Assembly: GCA_035582835.1 (NCBI GenBank)
Contig: JAYKAV010002977.1
Location: 371,792 to 435,791, forward strand
Source of the DNA: Phoebastria nigripes
Lineage: Eukaryota; Chordata; Aves; Procellariiformes; Diomedeidae
Length of the DNA: 64,000 nt
Direction: 5' to 3'
Part shown: positions 1 through 11,757 of the stretch, piece after piece
Position numbering within the stretch: the first letter of the stretch is position 1
Layout of the letters: each line of letters begins with the position of its first letter
Notes under the pieces: model-generated
What the model was told of the DNA's origin: nothing
Seen by the model: only the letters and a program-made list of their open reading frames with translations
Databases searched by the model: none
Translations under genes and position numbers: made by a program

Positions 1-3000
1 TTTTTTTGTTGGTTGGTTTGTTTTTAAACCAGGCCTGCTTTTTTGCCTTTCAGTATTTTTCTGTGTATTTTCCCCCCCGAGCTACTGAAGACAAGCTTGG
101 GAAGGATAATTATCGGACACTAAAGATAAACCCCAATTCAGNACTATCGGGGCACACCTTACGTGGGGAGACAAAGAAACCAAGGGATCTCACGGGCCTG
201 TAAAAAGCCGTTTCCCNACCTGGCAGTACAGATAAAAACAAAAGGTTCACGCACCAGATTTAAGAGCAGCCTGAGCCCAGGTCTACCCGGAGTTTCGGAG
301 GGAGGCTGAACTGAAGCGGNGCAGGAATGCCGGCCTGCATCGCCAGCGGCGCAGAGGGAGGCGATGGCTCCGACCCAGCCGCCCTTTCCTCTCCAGCTAG
401 GTCAGACGCAGACGGCTTTCAGCAGGGGTTTAAAGCAAGGCTCAGTCTGAAGGCACAGCGGATAACTCTTGCGGCAGCGTGCCGTTTAGCGCAAGGGTGG
501 AAGGCATAGCCAAGGACCGCGGCAAGGGCTTTTTGGAAAACACTGGTGAGAGAGAAGCTGTATTTACTCCGGTGGAGTTAGTTTGGAGCTACAGTAGGAT
601 AAATGAGACTGAAACCAAGTTCAGTTGTTAGAGCAAATGTATCTGACGTTGACTTCAATAGACTAATTCCAGATTTATATTACGCTGAACCTAGAGCCAG
701 TGAATATGCAGTGCGATGATAATTATAGAGAGCAATATAGAAAAACAAATCACCGTATTAAGAGAAACAAATAGTTCCTGGAAAAGTGCCATGTTTTTAA
801 ACTGGGCCACAGTGACTTGGGCCGGTCGGTGCCTGTTAGGTCATCCTCATGTCCAGGCATTTGTTTTCTGTATCTTAATTGTGTTGAGAAGCTCAGGCAG
901 AAGAAAGAAAAAGCAATTATCTTCCTCTTAATAGAATGGTGCATTTAAATAACAATAATAATAATAAAAAAAAATGCCAGGCCAAATAAAAGCCACAGCA
1001 AAACCAAGGGAAAGGCAGATTCGATCCGACACAACTTTCTCAGGCTTTCAGAGAGCATTTTCTGCTGCACTGCAGACCTCCCTCCCTCAACGCCTCCCTC
1101 CTCCAGTTTCCCTAGTCCACACAAAGCGAGAAGTTAAAGGTAAACATCTGTTTCTGCTTGCTAACCTTTCTTTTTTTTTTCCTTAGGAGGCTCTTTCTGC
1201 CAACAAAGGCATTGCACATATTTCACTCCGAAAGATCAAGCAAGGATAAAGGGAGTGGTTTCCTGCTCCTAAAAGCAGCCCGTGCCAGCACGGTAATGCT
1301 GTTTAAGCTCGGCCCTTCGTCATCGCCAGCATGAATGAAAAGCCGAGGCAGCCCTGGGACACAGCGAGCAAGATCTCTTATAAATCAGGACAGCGAGCTC
1401 ACCCCCAGCCCTGACATCACCAAGTCACCATTTTTGGCCTGTTTGTCATCGCTCGGTCCCCCGGGCATCGTCTCTGCCAGCCACGGCGCGGAGAAGGGGT
1501 GGGGGCAGAAGGAATTCCCCCGAGGAAGCATCCTTGCCCCGCANGCATCGAGGTGGCATCTCCCCAGGCCGGCTGCATCCCTCCTGCCCGCTGCGGCCCC
1601 TCGCCCGGGGGCTCCGGTGCTGCCCCCTCTGAGCTGCTCCCCAGGCCCCGCGCTTGCCTGGTTATGCAACGGCAAATGACATTTTCATTTAGGCTGTTTC
1701 AGAGGAGCAGAAAGAAAAGACACAATTTCATGCTTTCCAAATGCCCTCAAGTCATACTCTTTCCACCCGTATTTTTCATCTCCAGCAGCAGAGCACAGCA
1801 ACAAGTACCCCGGGTCCCTGCGACCTCTCTCTGCCCATCAGCTCATGCAGACCCTGCGCCTCCACCCCATCGCCCTCCTTGCACAGCTGGGGCCTCTGCC
1901 CGCCGCCTCCAGCTGACCCGGCACAGCCCTCGCCCTCCAAAATGTTGGGAGAGATGAGATCATCCAGAGCAGCTTTTAAGACAAACATCCTGACAGCTCT
2001 CGCTAACATTTTCCACAGGTTTCTCGTGCTCCATTAGCTCTTGCTAGACCGTATCGCAAAGCGGTCGCCGTAATTAATGGCTTGTGTACTTTTGCACACA
2101 CGGGTTCTTATAATCCCTCTGCTCCTCTCTAAACAGAGTCAAAATCACCGGCCCAAGGCAGCGAACGCGCTCAGTAAATCCAGAGTCTTGGCAATCACCT
2201 ATAACCTGTTCTTTTGACAAACTTCCCTCTGTTCCTCCCACCTCTATGTGTTGCTTAAAAAAACAAATATGTGGCCATCTCCCTTGTAAGGGGCAAGGCA
2301 TAAACAGAAGGGCATACACTGAAGTTGTAACTCCACTAAAATCCTTCATCTCAAAAATTTGCCCACAAGGCTTGGGGACCAAGGAAAGCAGACCCAAATT
2401 TTCTTGCCTGGATCTAACCTTTAGCTAGAGCCGTGACGAGAGAGAAGTGATGGAAGCGAGAGGAGAGGGGCTTCCCTATGCAGACAGGGCTGAAAAGGGA
2501 CAGAGAAAAATGCAAGCTGTGACTCTTTCCTAGCAGGAGAAGCTCCTTGCTGCGAGGTCTGATGGAGAGGAAAGTCTCCCAAGAGGAGAGAAACCCTTTC
2601 ACAGCAGTGACTCCGGCACAGAGGAGAGAGGGCCCTCACCGCGGCTTGGGCAGGGCAGCTTCTCCTCCAGCTTTGACCTCTGGAGAGCTCAAGTCAAAGC
2701 CTCACTTCATTTGGAGTCACGGGGAGTTTCCCTGCCAAGCCCAACAGATCCATGGTTTCATGTGCGATCACGGAAGGGTTGAGGCTGGGAAGAGACGCCC
2801 GAGCACCCTCCGGTCCAGCCCCGCCAGAGCCCGGCCGTTCACATCGCTGCTTCTGCCAAAGGACGCAGAGGCACCGCACCACAAACAAGGCTTCCCAAAA
2901 CATCCCTCTGGAGCCCTGCGCCCAGGCAAGGCAAGCCGAGGGGCTGAGCCTGTCTGTCCTTCACGGGCAAGGTCTGGCCGGCTTCCATGGGGACCAGGAG

Positions 3001-5675
3001 GGAGCGTTGCTCTGGTCAGACCTGGTACACAAACCATTAAAGTCAGGTTAACAGCATGCCCATCATCTCGGCCAGCACTATCGAGAGATCTCCAGCTCCA
3101 TCCTGGCCCTTAGCCACGCTATGCTCCAAGGCGGATGCAGAGCCACACGGTTGCTCCATCTGCATCCCAAAACAAGCAGTACCACGTCCCCGGGGAGACA
3201 ACCTCTGTTCTGCAACAAGGCATGCTGCGGCCACGTCCTTTTCATAAACAGGACTTTAATTTCAACGCTTTCAGCGATCCCCCAGACACCTTCTTCCAGA
3301 GAAGATCACCAACAGTGGTGCCACCAGACCCTTCCCCTCCCACAGGCGAGGACCAGCACCTCTCCCTGCCCCACAGCAGCATCCGACCACGGCCCCAGCA
3401 TCTGCATGTGCTTACGCTCCTGGTGGTAACGAAACAGTCATCGCAGTGGGATGTTAACAGGCACATAAATACTACCAACAGTGTCGTTACTACTGGCGCC
3501 GCAGTTCAGGCAGGCATCGCTGATATTTACAGTGGAGTATGGTGGTGGTTTTAAGCAGTAGTTGGGTTTAGGAGCCATTACATTATTCTGAAATATGCAC
3601 GCTGTCGGTGGATGCTTAAAGCTCTGCTACACTGTGGCATAAACTTAGTATTAATTTTGGCTCCGTAGAGGCAATTGAAAATGGTGCCCTCAAAATCACT
3701 ATGCTGAGCGAAATTCAGCAATAGGGGAAAAGACAGCCTGGAGGGAAATAAGAGAAAATTTACTTCAGGCAGCTGAAAGACCCTGTGGGACTCCCTCAGC
3801 CCAGGCCCAGGGACGCGGAGGACGTTGTGGGCAGCGTGGTGGGGCGCGGAGGGCTCTGGCAGAGGGGCCCCAACCAAAGCGCTGTGGTCCTCCACAGCCG
3901 TGCCTGTGGGCACCGGAGCCCCACACCGTGGCTGCGCCTTCCTTAGTCCCAGCTGGCAGAAACCCCGCGAGCCCCTGGGGACAAATTTCCACCTGTGAAG
4001 TATAATTTGCTCTAATTTTAGCTTTATTTATGTAACCTCTGTGATGCAGGTAAGGTGCAACATTCCTGGAGAGACTGTGCTGAGGACAAAGCCTGTACCT
4101 GCACCCCTAGAGCGGTACTCTTGTCTGCCAGGGTCCGTCTGCCCCTAAGTACTGGATACAGGCAGTACTCGAAAGGATGCTACCCGAGTCTTACAGCCTG
4201 TATCCTGACAAGTGGTAGATATGATAAATTAAACCGTTTTGTCCAGTCAGCCAATACCCCCATCTGCCAAACCACCATCACTGACGGTGCCTGACACAGG
4301 CAGGGCTGTGCATTGCTCTCTGCAAACCCAAAGGGAAATGTCGCACATCCCAGCCGCCGCACGGCAAGCTTCTCCTGCCAGTAAGAGACGGACAGATGGC
4401 AAAAGTGGGTGGGCCTGCTTTTTTTTATATATATATAAAAATAAAAAAGCCCACTTCAGCTGCCACCCCAAAAATATTCCCCCTGCTGACTCTGCATGTC
4501 CTGACCTCCCCGAAGAGAGCTGCGCAGAACCTGAATGACCAGCCCTGGTCTGTAGGCACAAAGGATTCAAAGTCTGTTTGAATGAGCATCAGAAATAAGT
4601 GGGGTTTATTGAACTGAGATAAATGCCTGGATCTCATCCATGTAGAAAGGAAATACTCAGAATTCATCCGAGAGTTGACTCAGACCTGCCCTTTCAACCT
4701 CATATCCTGANATCACAACTTACCTCTATAAAAAAATAATGGTAATAAAAATTATCAAATTTCTACTGGGGCTTTGGCAAGTAGCAAAACTGAGCCCAGA
4801 GAAAGAGGAAAAAAAACCCAAAACCTTTGAATAGCTCCATGGGAACAACTGCCGGTGTGTGCTCTCCTCCTTTTTCTCTGGCGTAGGAAAGCAAAACTCT
4901 GCAGCTGGAGCAGAAGCGAGGACCCGTCTCTACCTGGGTCCCACCGGGACCGCACGTCACAGGCATTAGCCGGGTGATGACAGAGGAAGCAGCTGTTCCC
5001 GCTCCCCCAAAGCCCTCACGGAGCTGCAGGGATGGCTCCACCGCAGCAGCATCCCCGATCCCCCCAGCTCATCCCCCCAGCTGCCGGGGTGCAGCCCAGG
5101 AATGATGCCAGCCAGGACAGGGGCTCCCACCACCGCGGGGAGGGTCTGCCTTGCAAGTCCCCACCAGCTTTTGGAGGAAAGCAGCAAGCAATCAGTGGAT
5201 TTTCTTGTTCTTTACACGGATTTGCAGGAACAGAGGTCTGGCTTGGTATGGCTCAGGTTAATTTTCATATGTATAAAATTGTGCTGGCAACACAGCTGCC
5301 CTTTATTTAATGCAGATTGTGTGTAGTCCCCACTCCCAGTCTGAGTGGAGCAAGCATTACCTCACCGACTGGATATAATTTCTCAGCTCCCTGACTTCCA
5401 TAAAAATTCTAACACCTGCAAACTTTTTAAACAAATCATGTATATTAGAGCAGAAAAGCCCCCACACGTTCTCCTGAACTAGCAGCCACGCATCTTGAAA
5501 CCAAATCCTCTAGAAGACATCTGGTCGATGCTGGTGTCGTCATTACAAGGCTCCCCCGCGGCGCCGGTGGCAGAGAGCCCACGGACCTGCTCCACAAAGG
5601 CCACTCTGTAACCGGGGCTCCCTCTGCCATACTGAGCTCCCTGGGAATCTGATGGATTGCTTTCAAGAGTGTCTT
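1..5675. other. Non-coding block, no gene seen
   Basis: Mixed composition with GC-rich stretches at about 1.4-1.9 kb and 2.6-3.4 kb. Reading frames up to 188 codons (2547-3113) occur in the GC-rich part, but overlapping frames on both strands are equally long and none has a domain. Contents I can name are the palindromic repeat at 640-705, a T-rich start, single Ns at 142, 217, 320 and 1545, and an AT-rich imperfect hairpin at 4403-4456. A strong-looking splice acceptor ends at 1186 (branch-like 'gctaac', long T tract, 'ttag'), but the segment after it cannot be tied to any gene. Confidence 0.6.
640..705. repeat. Decayed palindromic sauropsid repeat
   Basis: 'cgttgacttcaatagactaa' followed by 'ttccagatttatattac' and an end in 'gagccag' resembles the half-unit 'cattgacttcaatggagtta' plus 'ctccagatttacac ... 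tctggcc'. The other half is not recognisable. Confidence 0.4.
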
Positions 5676-5693
5676 AAAAAAAAAAAAAAAAAA
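5676..5693. repeat. Poly(A) tract, 18 bp
   Basis: Eighteen consecutive A with no polyadenylation hexamer close upstream. A simple homopolymer. Confidence 0.9.
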
Positions 5694-7316
5694 TCTCTGT
5701 TTGTAAACGTAAAATGAAACAATGGAAGGCAAAGGATGAAGCCTCAGTTTGCTTCTGTGGGTGCTGATACCGAAGCGGTGTTAGAGGCTGAAGCACACCA
5801 CAGACGCTTTTATCATAGATCTGTGCATGCAGGTACCAGGAAAAGCGTCCGGGCTGCAGAGTCCATGGGGCGGTGGAGAGGGAGAAGTCTCCAGCTTACA
5901 TTCCTGGGTACAATCCTCTGAAAAGCCGCTTTTCCTCCCCACCCCAGCAATAAAAAAAAAGTGTATGCTAGAGGTCTTCAGTGGCTGCTAACTGGGAGCT
6001 GAGTGCTGGGTGGGTTGAAAGCAGCACGTTTTCACCAGCCCCAGCCCCAGAATTGCTTAATTCAGGTGTGTGCACAGATTTCCTAGAGCAGGTTCCAAGA
6101 AAAGGCTCATTCATCTGAAAAAAGCCCCTTGTTTTCTTTTCCCTCAGACCTTCAGAGCACAGTTCCCTTCCCAACGATAATGTGAAAGAATGAGAAAAGG
6201 CGCTGCAAAACCCCACCTCTCTCCAAAGCCCTGCGCAGCAGAAAGGCCCACGTGCAAACCTCATGAGCAACCTTTGTTCTGGTGACATTTCCAGCCCAGT
6301 CACTAGGTCAAAGAGAGCACGGACAAGTTTAATTAAACATCCAGACTCTCTGGTGTTGCTTTATTATCACCTGAACCTTCCCACTGCTTCTCAAGTGAGA
6401 CCTGAGGCACATAATCCTGACAGCGAATTAACAAGTTTATCTTGGTTGATTGACCCAGACTTTGGAGCCATAGGAAAAAGAACAAGGGCTTGAAGTTCAG
6501 CGGAGGTCAGTGCCAAATACCGCTCCTAAACGACACCCCGGAGCTCAGCAGGAGCACTTTGACTTTTCTTACCCAATGTCCTGTCACCAGCAGCCTGTGC
6601 AAACCGTGCAAATGCTGCAATTAGTATCAGAGATAAACCAGATCCATTAGTAGATGGAAGGGGAACTCAATCTGTTTTACAAATGGAAATGAAGTAGCAG
6701 TCTCAATTATAGGATTTTTAAAAACATGCAATTTAGCAAAATGTTGATTTCCTTTTCGTTTACTTCGTTCTTTGTCTTTTAGATACTTCAGCTCAAGTAG
6801 CAGGCAGTATATTAACCGACCAGATTTTGGCAATGTATTAAATAATCAAGCTCAAATAAGTGCTCTTAGGAAATAATTTTATTTACAGTTCAGCTGGGGA
6901 AGAATATTAAAGCTTGAGTATTTGGGTAAAATTATTATCCTACAGTAATATATTTTGAAGGCATTTGGGCTGTAGATGACTAGTACTAGTGAGTCAGAGC
7001 ACAGCATCTGACCTTTCAGAAAAACTCATCGTTTATTTGGGACGTAGAGCAGGATTTGCCCTCCAGCTTTACCCAGCCAGGGTGGGCAGTCACCTCCAGC
7101 AACAGTTCTAGTACCTCCCTCACCCCTCCTGTCCCCTGAGCCCCAGCAGGAAGGTTTTGGGGTTCCTGGCAAGCAGCAGAATCGCTCCTAAGCCACTGCA
7201 CTCCCTCCTCCATACAGTCGCTTTATATGTGGATATATTTTACCATTCTGCAACAAGACTGGAGTTTGGGAACGCTGCATGAAGATATTTTAGCATGTAC
7301 ATGCCTGTATAATAAC

Positions 7317-7334
7317 TTTTTTTTTTTTTTTTTT
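7317..7334. repeat. Poly(T) tract, 18 bp
   Basis: Eighteen consecutive T. It lies about 220 bp upstream of the poly(A) tract at 7550, in the opposite sense. Confidence 0.9.
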
Positions 7335-7549
7335 AATTGGTCCAGCCCATGTTACAGCTTAAATAATTGAAGGTGCTCAGTATTAAACATATTTTGCCAT
7401 GCTTTCCCCATGGCACCTTTCCCACTCTAAACTGTTTGGAATCCGAACAGAGACTAGGCATTAACTAATTAAATTACTCATAACAATGATTAATTTCTGT
7501 GTTTATTTGGGATTTTGTATATATTATATTATTAAACACTATAAGGTAC

Positions 7550-7586
7550 AAAAAAAAAAAAAAAAAAAAAAAAAAAGAAAAAAAAA
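7550..7586 (+). repeat. Poly(A) tract after an ATTAAA hexamer
   Basis: 27 A, one G, then 9 A follow 13 bases after ATTAAA (7531-7536). This is the arrangement of a polyadenylated transcript end, so the tract may be the tail of a retrocopy. It may also be simple poly(A). The preceding 200 bp are AT-rich and look UTR-like, with no coding similarity. Confidence 0.85.
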
Positions 7587-10498
7587 GGCAGGATGAAAGG
7601 AGGAAACATTCCTAAGCCCAAGAAACAGCTTCTCTGGCTGCCGTGCAGCTACATTAACCATTTGTTCACAACTTCAGCGTGGCGCTTCTCCAGTGACCAC
7701 CATCCAGGGAGGTTTGAAGACTAAAAGCATAAACCCTCCCAATCTGAAAGGAAGGTCCAGAAGCCCTGAACTGCAACTATAGCAGATTCACGTCATTTTA
7801 GGACGACAGATAGGGGAGCTGCAGAGAACCCATACTTGGCTCAGGATAACGTTATACCAAAGGCCTCATCCAACACACACACGCTCCTCTTCCGATCCCG
7901 TTTGCTGTGCCAGACGCAGCAGCCACCGAGGGCAGGAGGTCCCTCACAGGGCCCCTCGGACAGAGGTGTTCCTCTTCTCCCTCCAACCCCCCTCCCTTTC
8001 CTTTTTGGTCCCAAGGTGGAAAGTTTGCAACATGCAGCCTATGTTCTGAATACTTAATTATACCATTATCCAAGCTAATGACTAGAGTCCAGGAGCCAGA
8101 CCATACTAAAAAAAACAAGCTGGTGAAGATTCACCCAGATTGTAGTTTTCACCCATACGTTGACCCTGTAATGGTAGCATCAAGCCACACAGGATACATG
8201 GATAAACCTCTTGCAACACATAAGAGGTAGGAAGATATAAGCTAATACCAGTCACGTTGTAATTACCTGACAACATGCAAATGTACAGATCTGCCCTGAA
8301 AGGAGGGCACACAGGGCACTATTTTAAAAGAACAAAGGACTCTAAAAAGCTTTCATTCTTTCTCAAACTTATTGTGTAGAGCAATACTTTGTATATGCTT
8401 GGCCTACAGCAATGGGAACGGCGTCAGATTTATCTACTTTAGGCATTTCCAGCATGCCTATCATGGTGGGTTTAAGATCCATTTTATCTGAAGAGCCTTA
8501 TGACAGCTGACATGAGATCCTTTCTTCATCACCAGAATAAGTCTCTGTATTTCAGCTTTCAATTCATTTTCTATACAAACAGAAGTCCTGAGTCAGTTAC
8601 AAAACACACCTCTTCTTTCAAAGCATCCTCCGTTGCTTCAGTGAGCAATAACCAGCCTGATAACCCAAACAGCAAAAGAAAAGTAAACTCACAGGCACTC
8701 CTCAGATGAGAGATTATCCCTCAGTTGTGCTTACGCAGAACCCAGCCAACACCTGTAGAAGTTTCTCTCCTGCTGCCCCATGTCAGTATAATATAAACTT
8801 CAATACAATATTAGAGATGCTGTTTCCGAGGACGCTGTCAGATGAGCTCTGCTGGCACTTGCAAGAGGGCTGAAANGGACAGTTCGTTGAGGATGGGTGT
8901 TGGAAGCAAAAATGGGTCAGTCCCTGGTTTATCACCTCATGATTGTTGCAGCACTATCGGGAGAAGCAATCAGAGCTGCACCTGACACCTTCAGAGGAGG
9001 CAGAAGTAGCATCAGCTGCTTGTTCTTACCCTGATGTCCCGTTCCTACCCCTCGAGGTCAGGATTCCTCCTCAGTTGTGAATCTCTGCCTAGATTGCCAA
9101 TTATTTGCCAGCAGACTTCGTCGGATTCATTACCTGATCAGGGGACCAAAATGGATAAACTCATTTTGCAGCCTTGCTTACAAAGGAATGCAAATAAAAC
9201 TGGCTCTCTGATTATTTTTTTTTCTCTACTTAACATTTCTTCAAATGCATTTTGTTATGGAAATATTCTTTCTACAGATCTAGGAAGGCAAACCTAATTA
9301 AAGTTACTTTATTGAGGGACCTTATACCAACACTTGCTTTAAAGAAGCAAGCTGCTAAAGCCAAAACTCCTTTTTTTTAAACTCAAATATTTTTGTCCTG
9401 CTGTAGAAGAGGAAATATAAATTTGAATGATGGATATCTCAGAAATCTGATTTTATTCCCTTTTCTCCTTTCCTGATGGTCTTATGTTTCACATTCCTAC
9501 CCCTTGGGAAAATTGCCTGGGAAACTTTTCTGATGATACGTTGAAGGTCATCTACAGTAAATGTGATACAAAGTGAACCCAGATCTCAGGCTTTGCAAAT
9601 GTTCATTATGTAAATTACAGGAGCTGTGAAGATGGAAATGAGGCATACAGATGCTGTTATGCACGAAAAAGCAGAGGGGAAACTTCAGATTTCCCTTCAC
9701 TACAGAGGCGGTTGGTGTCTACAGGCACTCTCCTCCCTGCGGTATTTCTAGCATGAAAAGGTCTCAGATTCTCTATGGGTGTTTTTTCAGAAATTACTAG
9801 CTCCGTGGTCCTCAGTGTAGGTCAAGGACTTTAAATTCATCACACATCTGGGGAGAATCGAGGGCCAGATGCAGCTGCAACCTGGATGGGAGGAAATGGG
9901 GAGGGCGTCTGTGCAGGGCAATTGCTCACCATTGTGTCATTCGGAGCATGGATGCTTCCCAGGGACCACTTCTTCCCCTCCGCCCCGTGAATGCCTGTCC
10001 AGTATCCTTATTTCTGGGATTAGTCTTGTTGATTGCCATTAGTCAAGACCAGTCCCGAGGAGGAATGTATCTGTGTTGTGAATTGCAGTGCAGAGACGCA
10101 CACGTGGAGGAGATAAAGATTCAGCACTTGATTTCATGCATCCTTGGGCATATCACTTGGAGGCCAGATTTTGAAAGATGTTAGAGATCAAAGGACGAAG
10201 ANAGATAACCAGCTTCGTTTTCAGATCTATTCCTGGGCATGTATTTCCTGCACATTTCAATAGGAAATGGGCACCCTTGTGCTTTTTTATTTAAATTCCT
10301 AAATGCCTTTGGGTAGCTGGTTTCTTCATGAGGAGCCAACATACATTTAAACGGCAGACCTTAAATTGCACTTTATTTCAGTTTCCCACCTGAAAAGAAA
10401 GGAGTGTGAATCTCCCTTTCTTCGGTGTCTCCCAGGTCTTGCTCAGGTTTGAAGCACAATTCTACTCTAAGCAATAAATACCATTAAGAGATACTCTA

Positions 10499-10572
10499 GG
10501 CCTGATTTCAAGAAGCGATGAGTACTCAGCAGCTAATGGGACCTACTGGTGTTCAGCAGCGTTGAAACTCAG
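10499..10572. repeat. Palindromic sauropsid repeat ('ggcctgatttt' type)
   Basis: It starts 'ggcctgatttcaagaagcga' and ends 'cagcgttgaaactcag', an imperfect inverse of the start. The middle has 'gagtactcagcagctaatgg' and 'ctggtgttcagcag', matching the turtle-type unit 'gctgagcacccacagctccc ... gggagctgtgggtgctcagc'. Confidence 0.45.
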
Positions 10573-11675
10573 CTGCTCTCAAGTTCAGTTCCTCAAAAAT
10601 GAAGGAATCAAAAACTCGAGACTGCTTTTGGTATTTTTGGCTTAAAAACTCATTAGGGAAGCTGGGATGCCGACATATTGATGATGGGGTGGAAGGACAA
10701 CGCCGAGTCAGGTGCTCTCCCGTCAGGGGACTGGCACTATCCAGGGCAGATAGAATGGGAGGGCAGGGCTGAGCCTTCACCCACCAGCCTCATTATAGAT
10801 CTGCTCTGACCGGCAGCAAAAAAAGAAAGAAAAAAAGGAGAGGAGCAGTAAGACAACACTGGAAGGGAAATTCCAACGGCCTGACCCTGGGACAACCTCA
10901 CCCTTCATGTTAACAGAGCAACAAACAGAGGAAAAATGATGAAATTGCCTCAAAATGAAAAAAGAAACAAAGAAAAAGATTTGTTGAGTCATCCAACAGT
11001 GTTCACATCAAGATATTTTGTTAGCAACTGCGCTAAAAGAGTAAATGTAACACGTTCTGGTTTGGCTCTTCCTTTAACAGCGAGATTGATTTGCATTCAC
11101 ACATGGAAATCTGCTTTACAACAAGGTTTTCTCCTGCCCCTTCCTTTCTTTCATTGTTTCCATCATGTATCTTGGCTAGAAAATCTGCTCTCATGAAAAA
11201 AACCACACCAGACAAACCCGGGGCAGACCATTCCCCACCATGCACATGTTTTCTTTGAGAATTTTTTTTTCTGAAAGGCCACTTTGAGAAGCAGGAAGGT
11301 TTCGTCCTCGGCCCCACTGGGCTCCTGCACCGCCTGCNGCGCTGGGCGAGGGGAGCCTCGCTCCCTGAGGAGGAACTTGTCCTCCTCGAGCCCCGGGTTT
11401 CGCAACGCCCGTAGGAAACAACTTGAGCTGGCCTTGATTTATGCAGAAATGTTAGCTAATCTCTTCTATGTAATCACCGATAGCTGTTTCTAAAGGCTCA
11501 GTCACCAAAATGGAAGGCATGAATTAAAAGAGACAGATGAGGTTTGGCTGACTCTTTGTTCTGATTACAGCCTCAGAAATAACCTAGTTAGTTCGTGCCG
11601 ATTTATGCGGGGGTTCAAATACGTTGCACGCCCACCCAGACAGGAACATAGAGGTTATTTGCTCTTCAGCCCAGT

Positions 11676-11757
11676 TTCACAGTCTGATTCCGCTCACACC
11701 AAAGCCACTGGAATTGCTCCAGGTTTATTCTGCTGAAATGCAATCAAATTCCGGCCA
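11676..11757. repeat. Decayed palindromic sauropsid repeat
   Basis: 'agtctgattccgctcacacc', 'ggaattgctccaggtttatt' and the end 'atcaaattccggcca' match the unit 'agattctgctctcacacc ... ggagttactccaggttta ... atcagaatctggcc'. Confidence 0.42.

Larger units (their letters stand above)
5694..10498. other. Non-coding block, no gene seen
   Basis: Mostly AT-rich unique sequence. 6.6-7.0 kb and 7.2-7.55 kb are rich in TAAT and ATTA words. The poly(T) and poly(A) tracts at 7317 and 7550 are the only clear structures. Reading frames are all below about 111 codons and look random. Confidence 0.6.

Noticed and set aside
1187..1290. Segment after a strong splice acceptor (branch-like 'gctaac', long T tract, 'ttag')
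   Set aside because: The downstream donor is weak and the frame that starts cleanly stops after about 20 codons. A single good acceptor is expected by chance in 64 kb.
2547..3113. 188-codon plus-strand frame
   Set aside because: Composition-driven. Overlapping minus-strand frames of 69 and 89 codons, no motif, no start context or neighbour gene.
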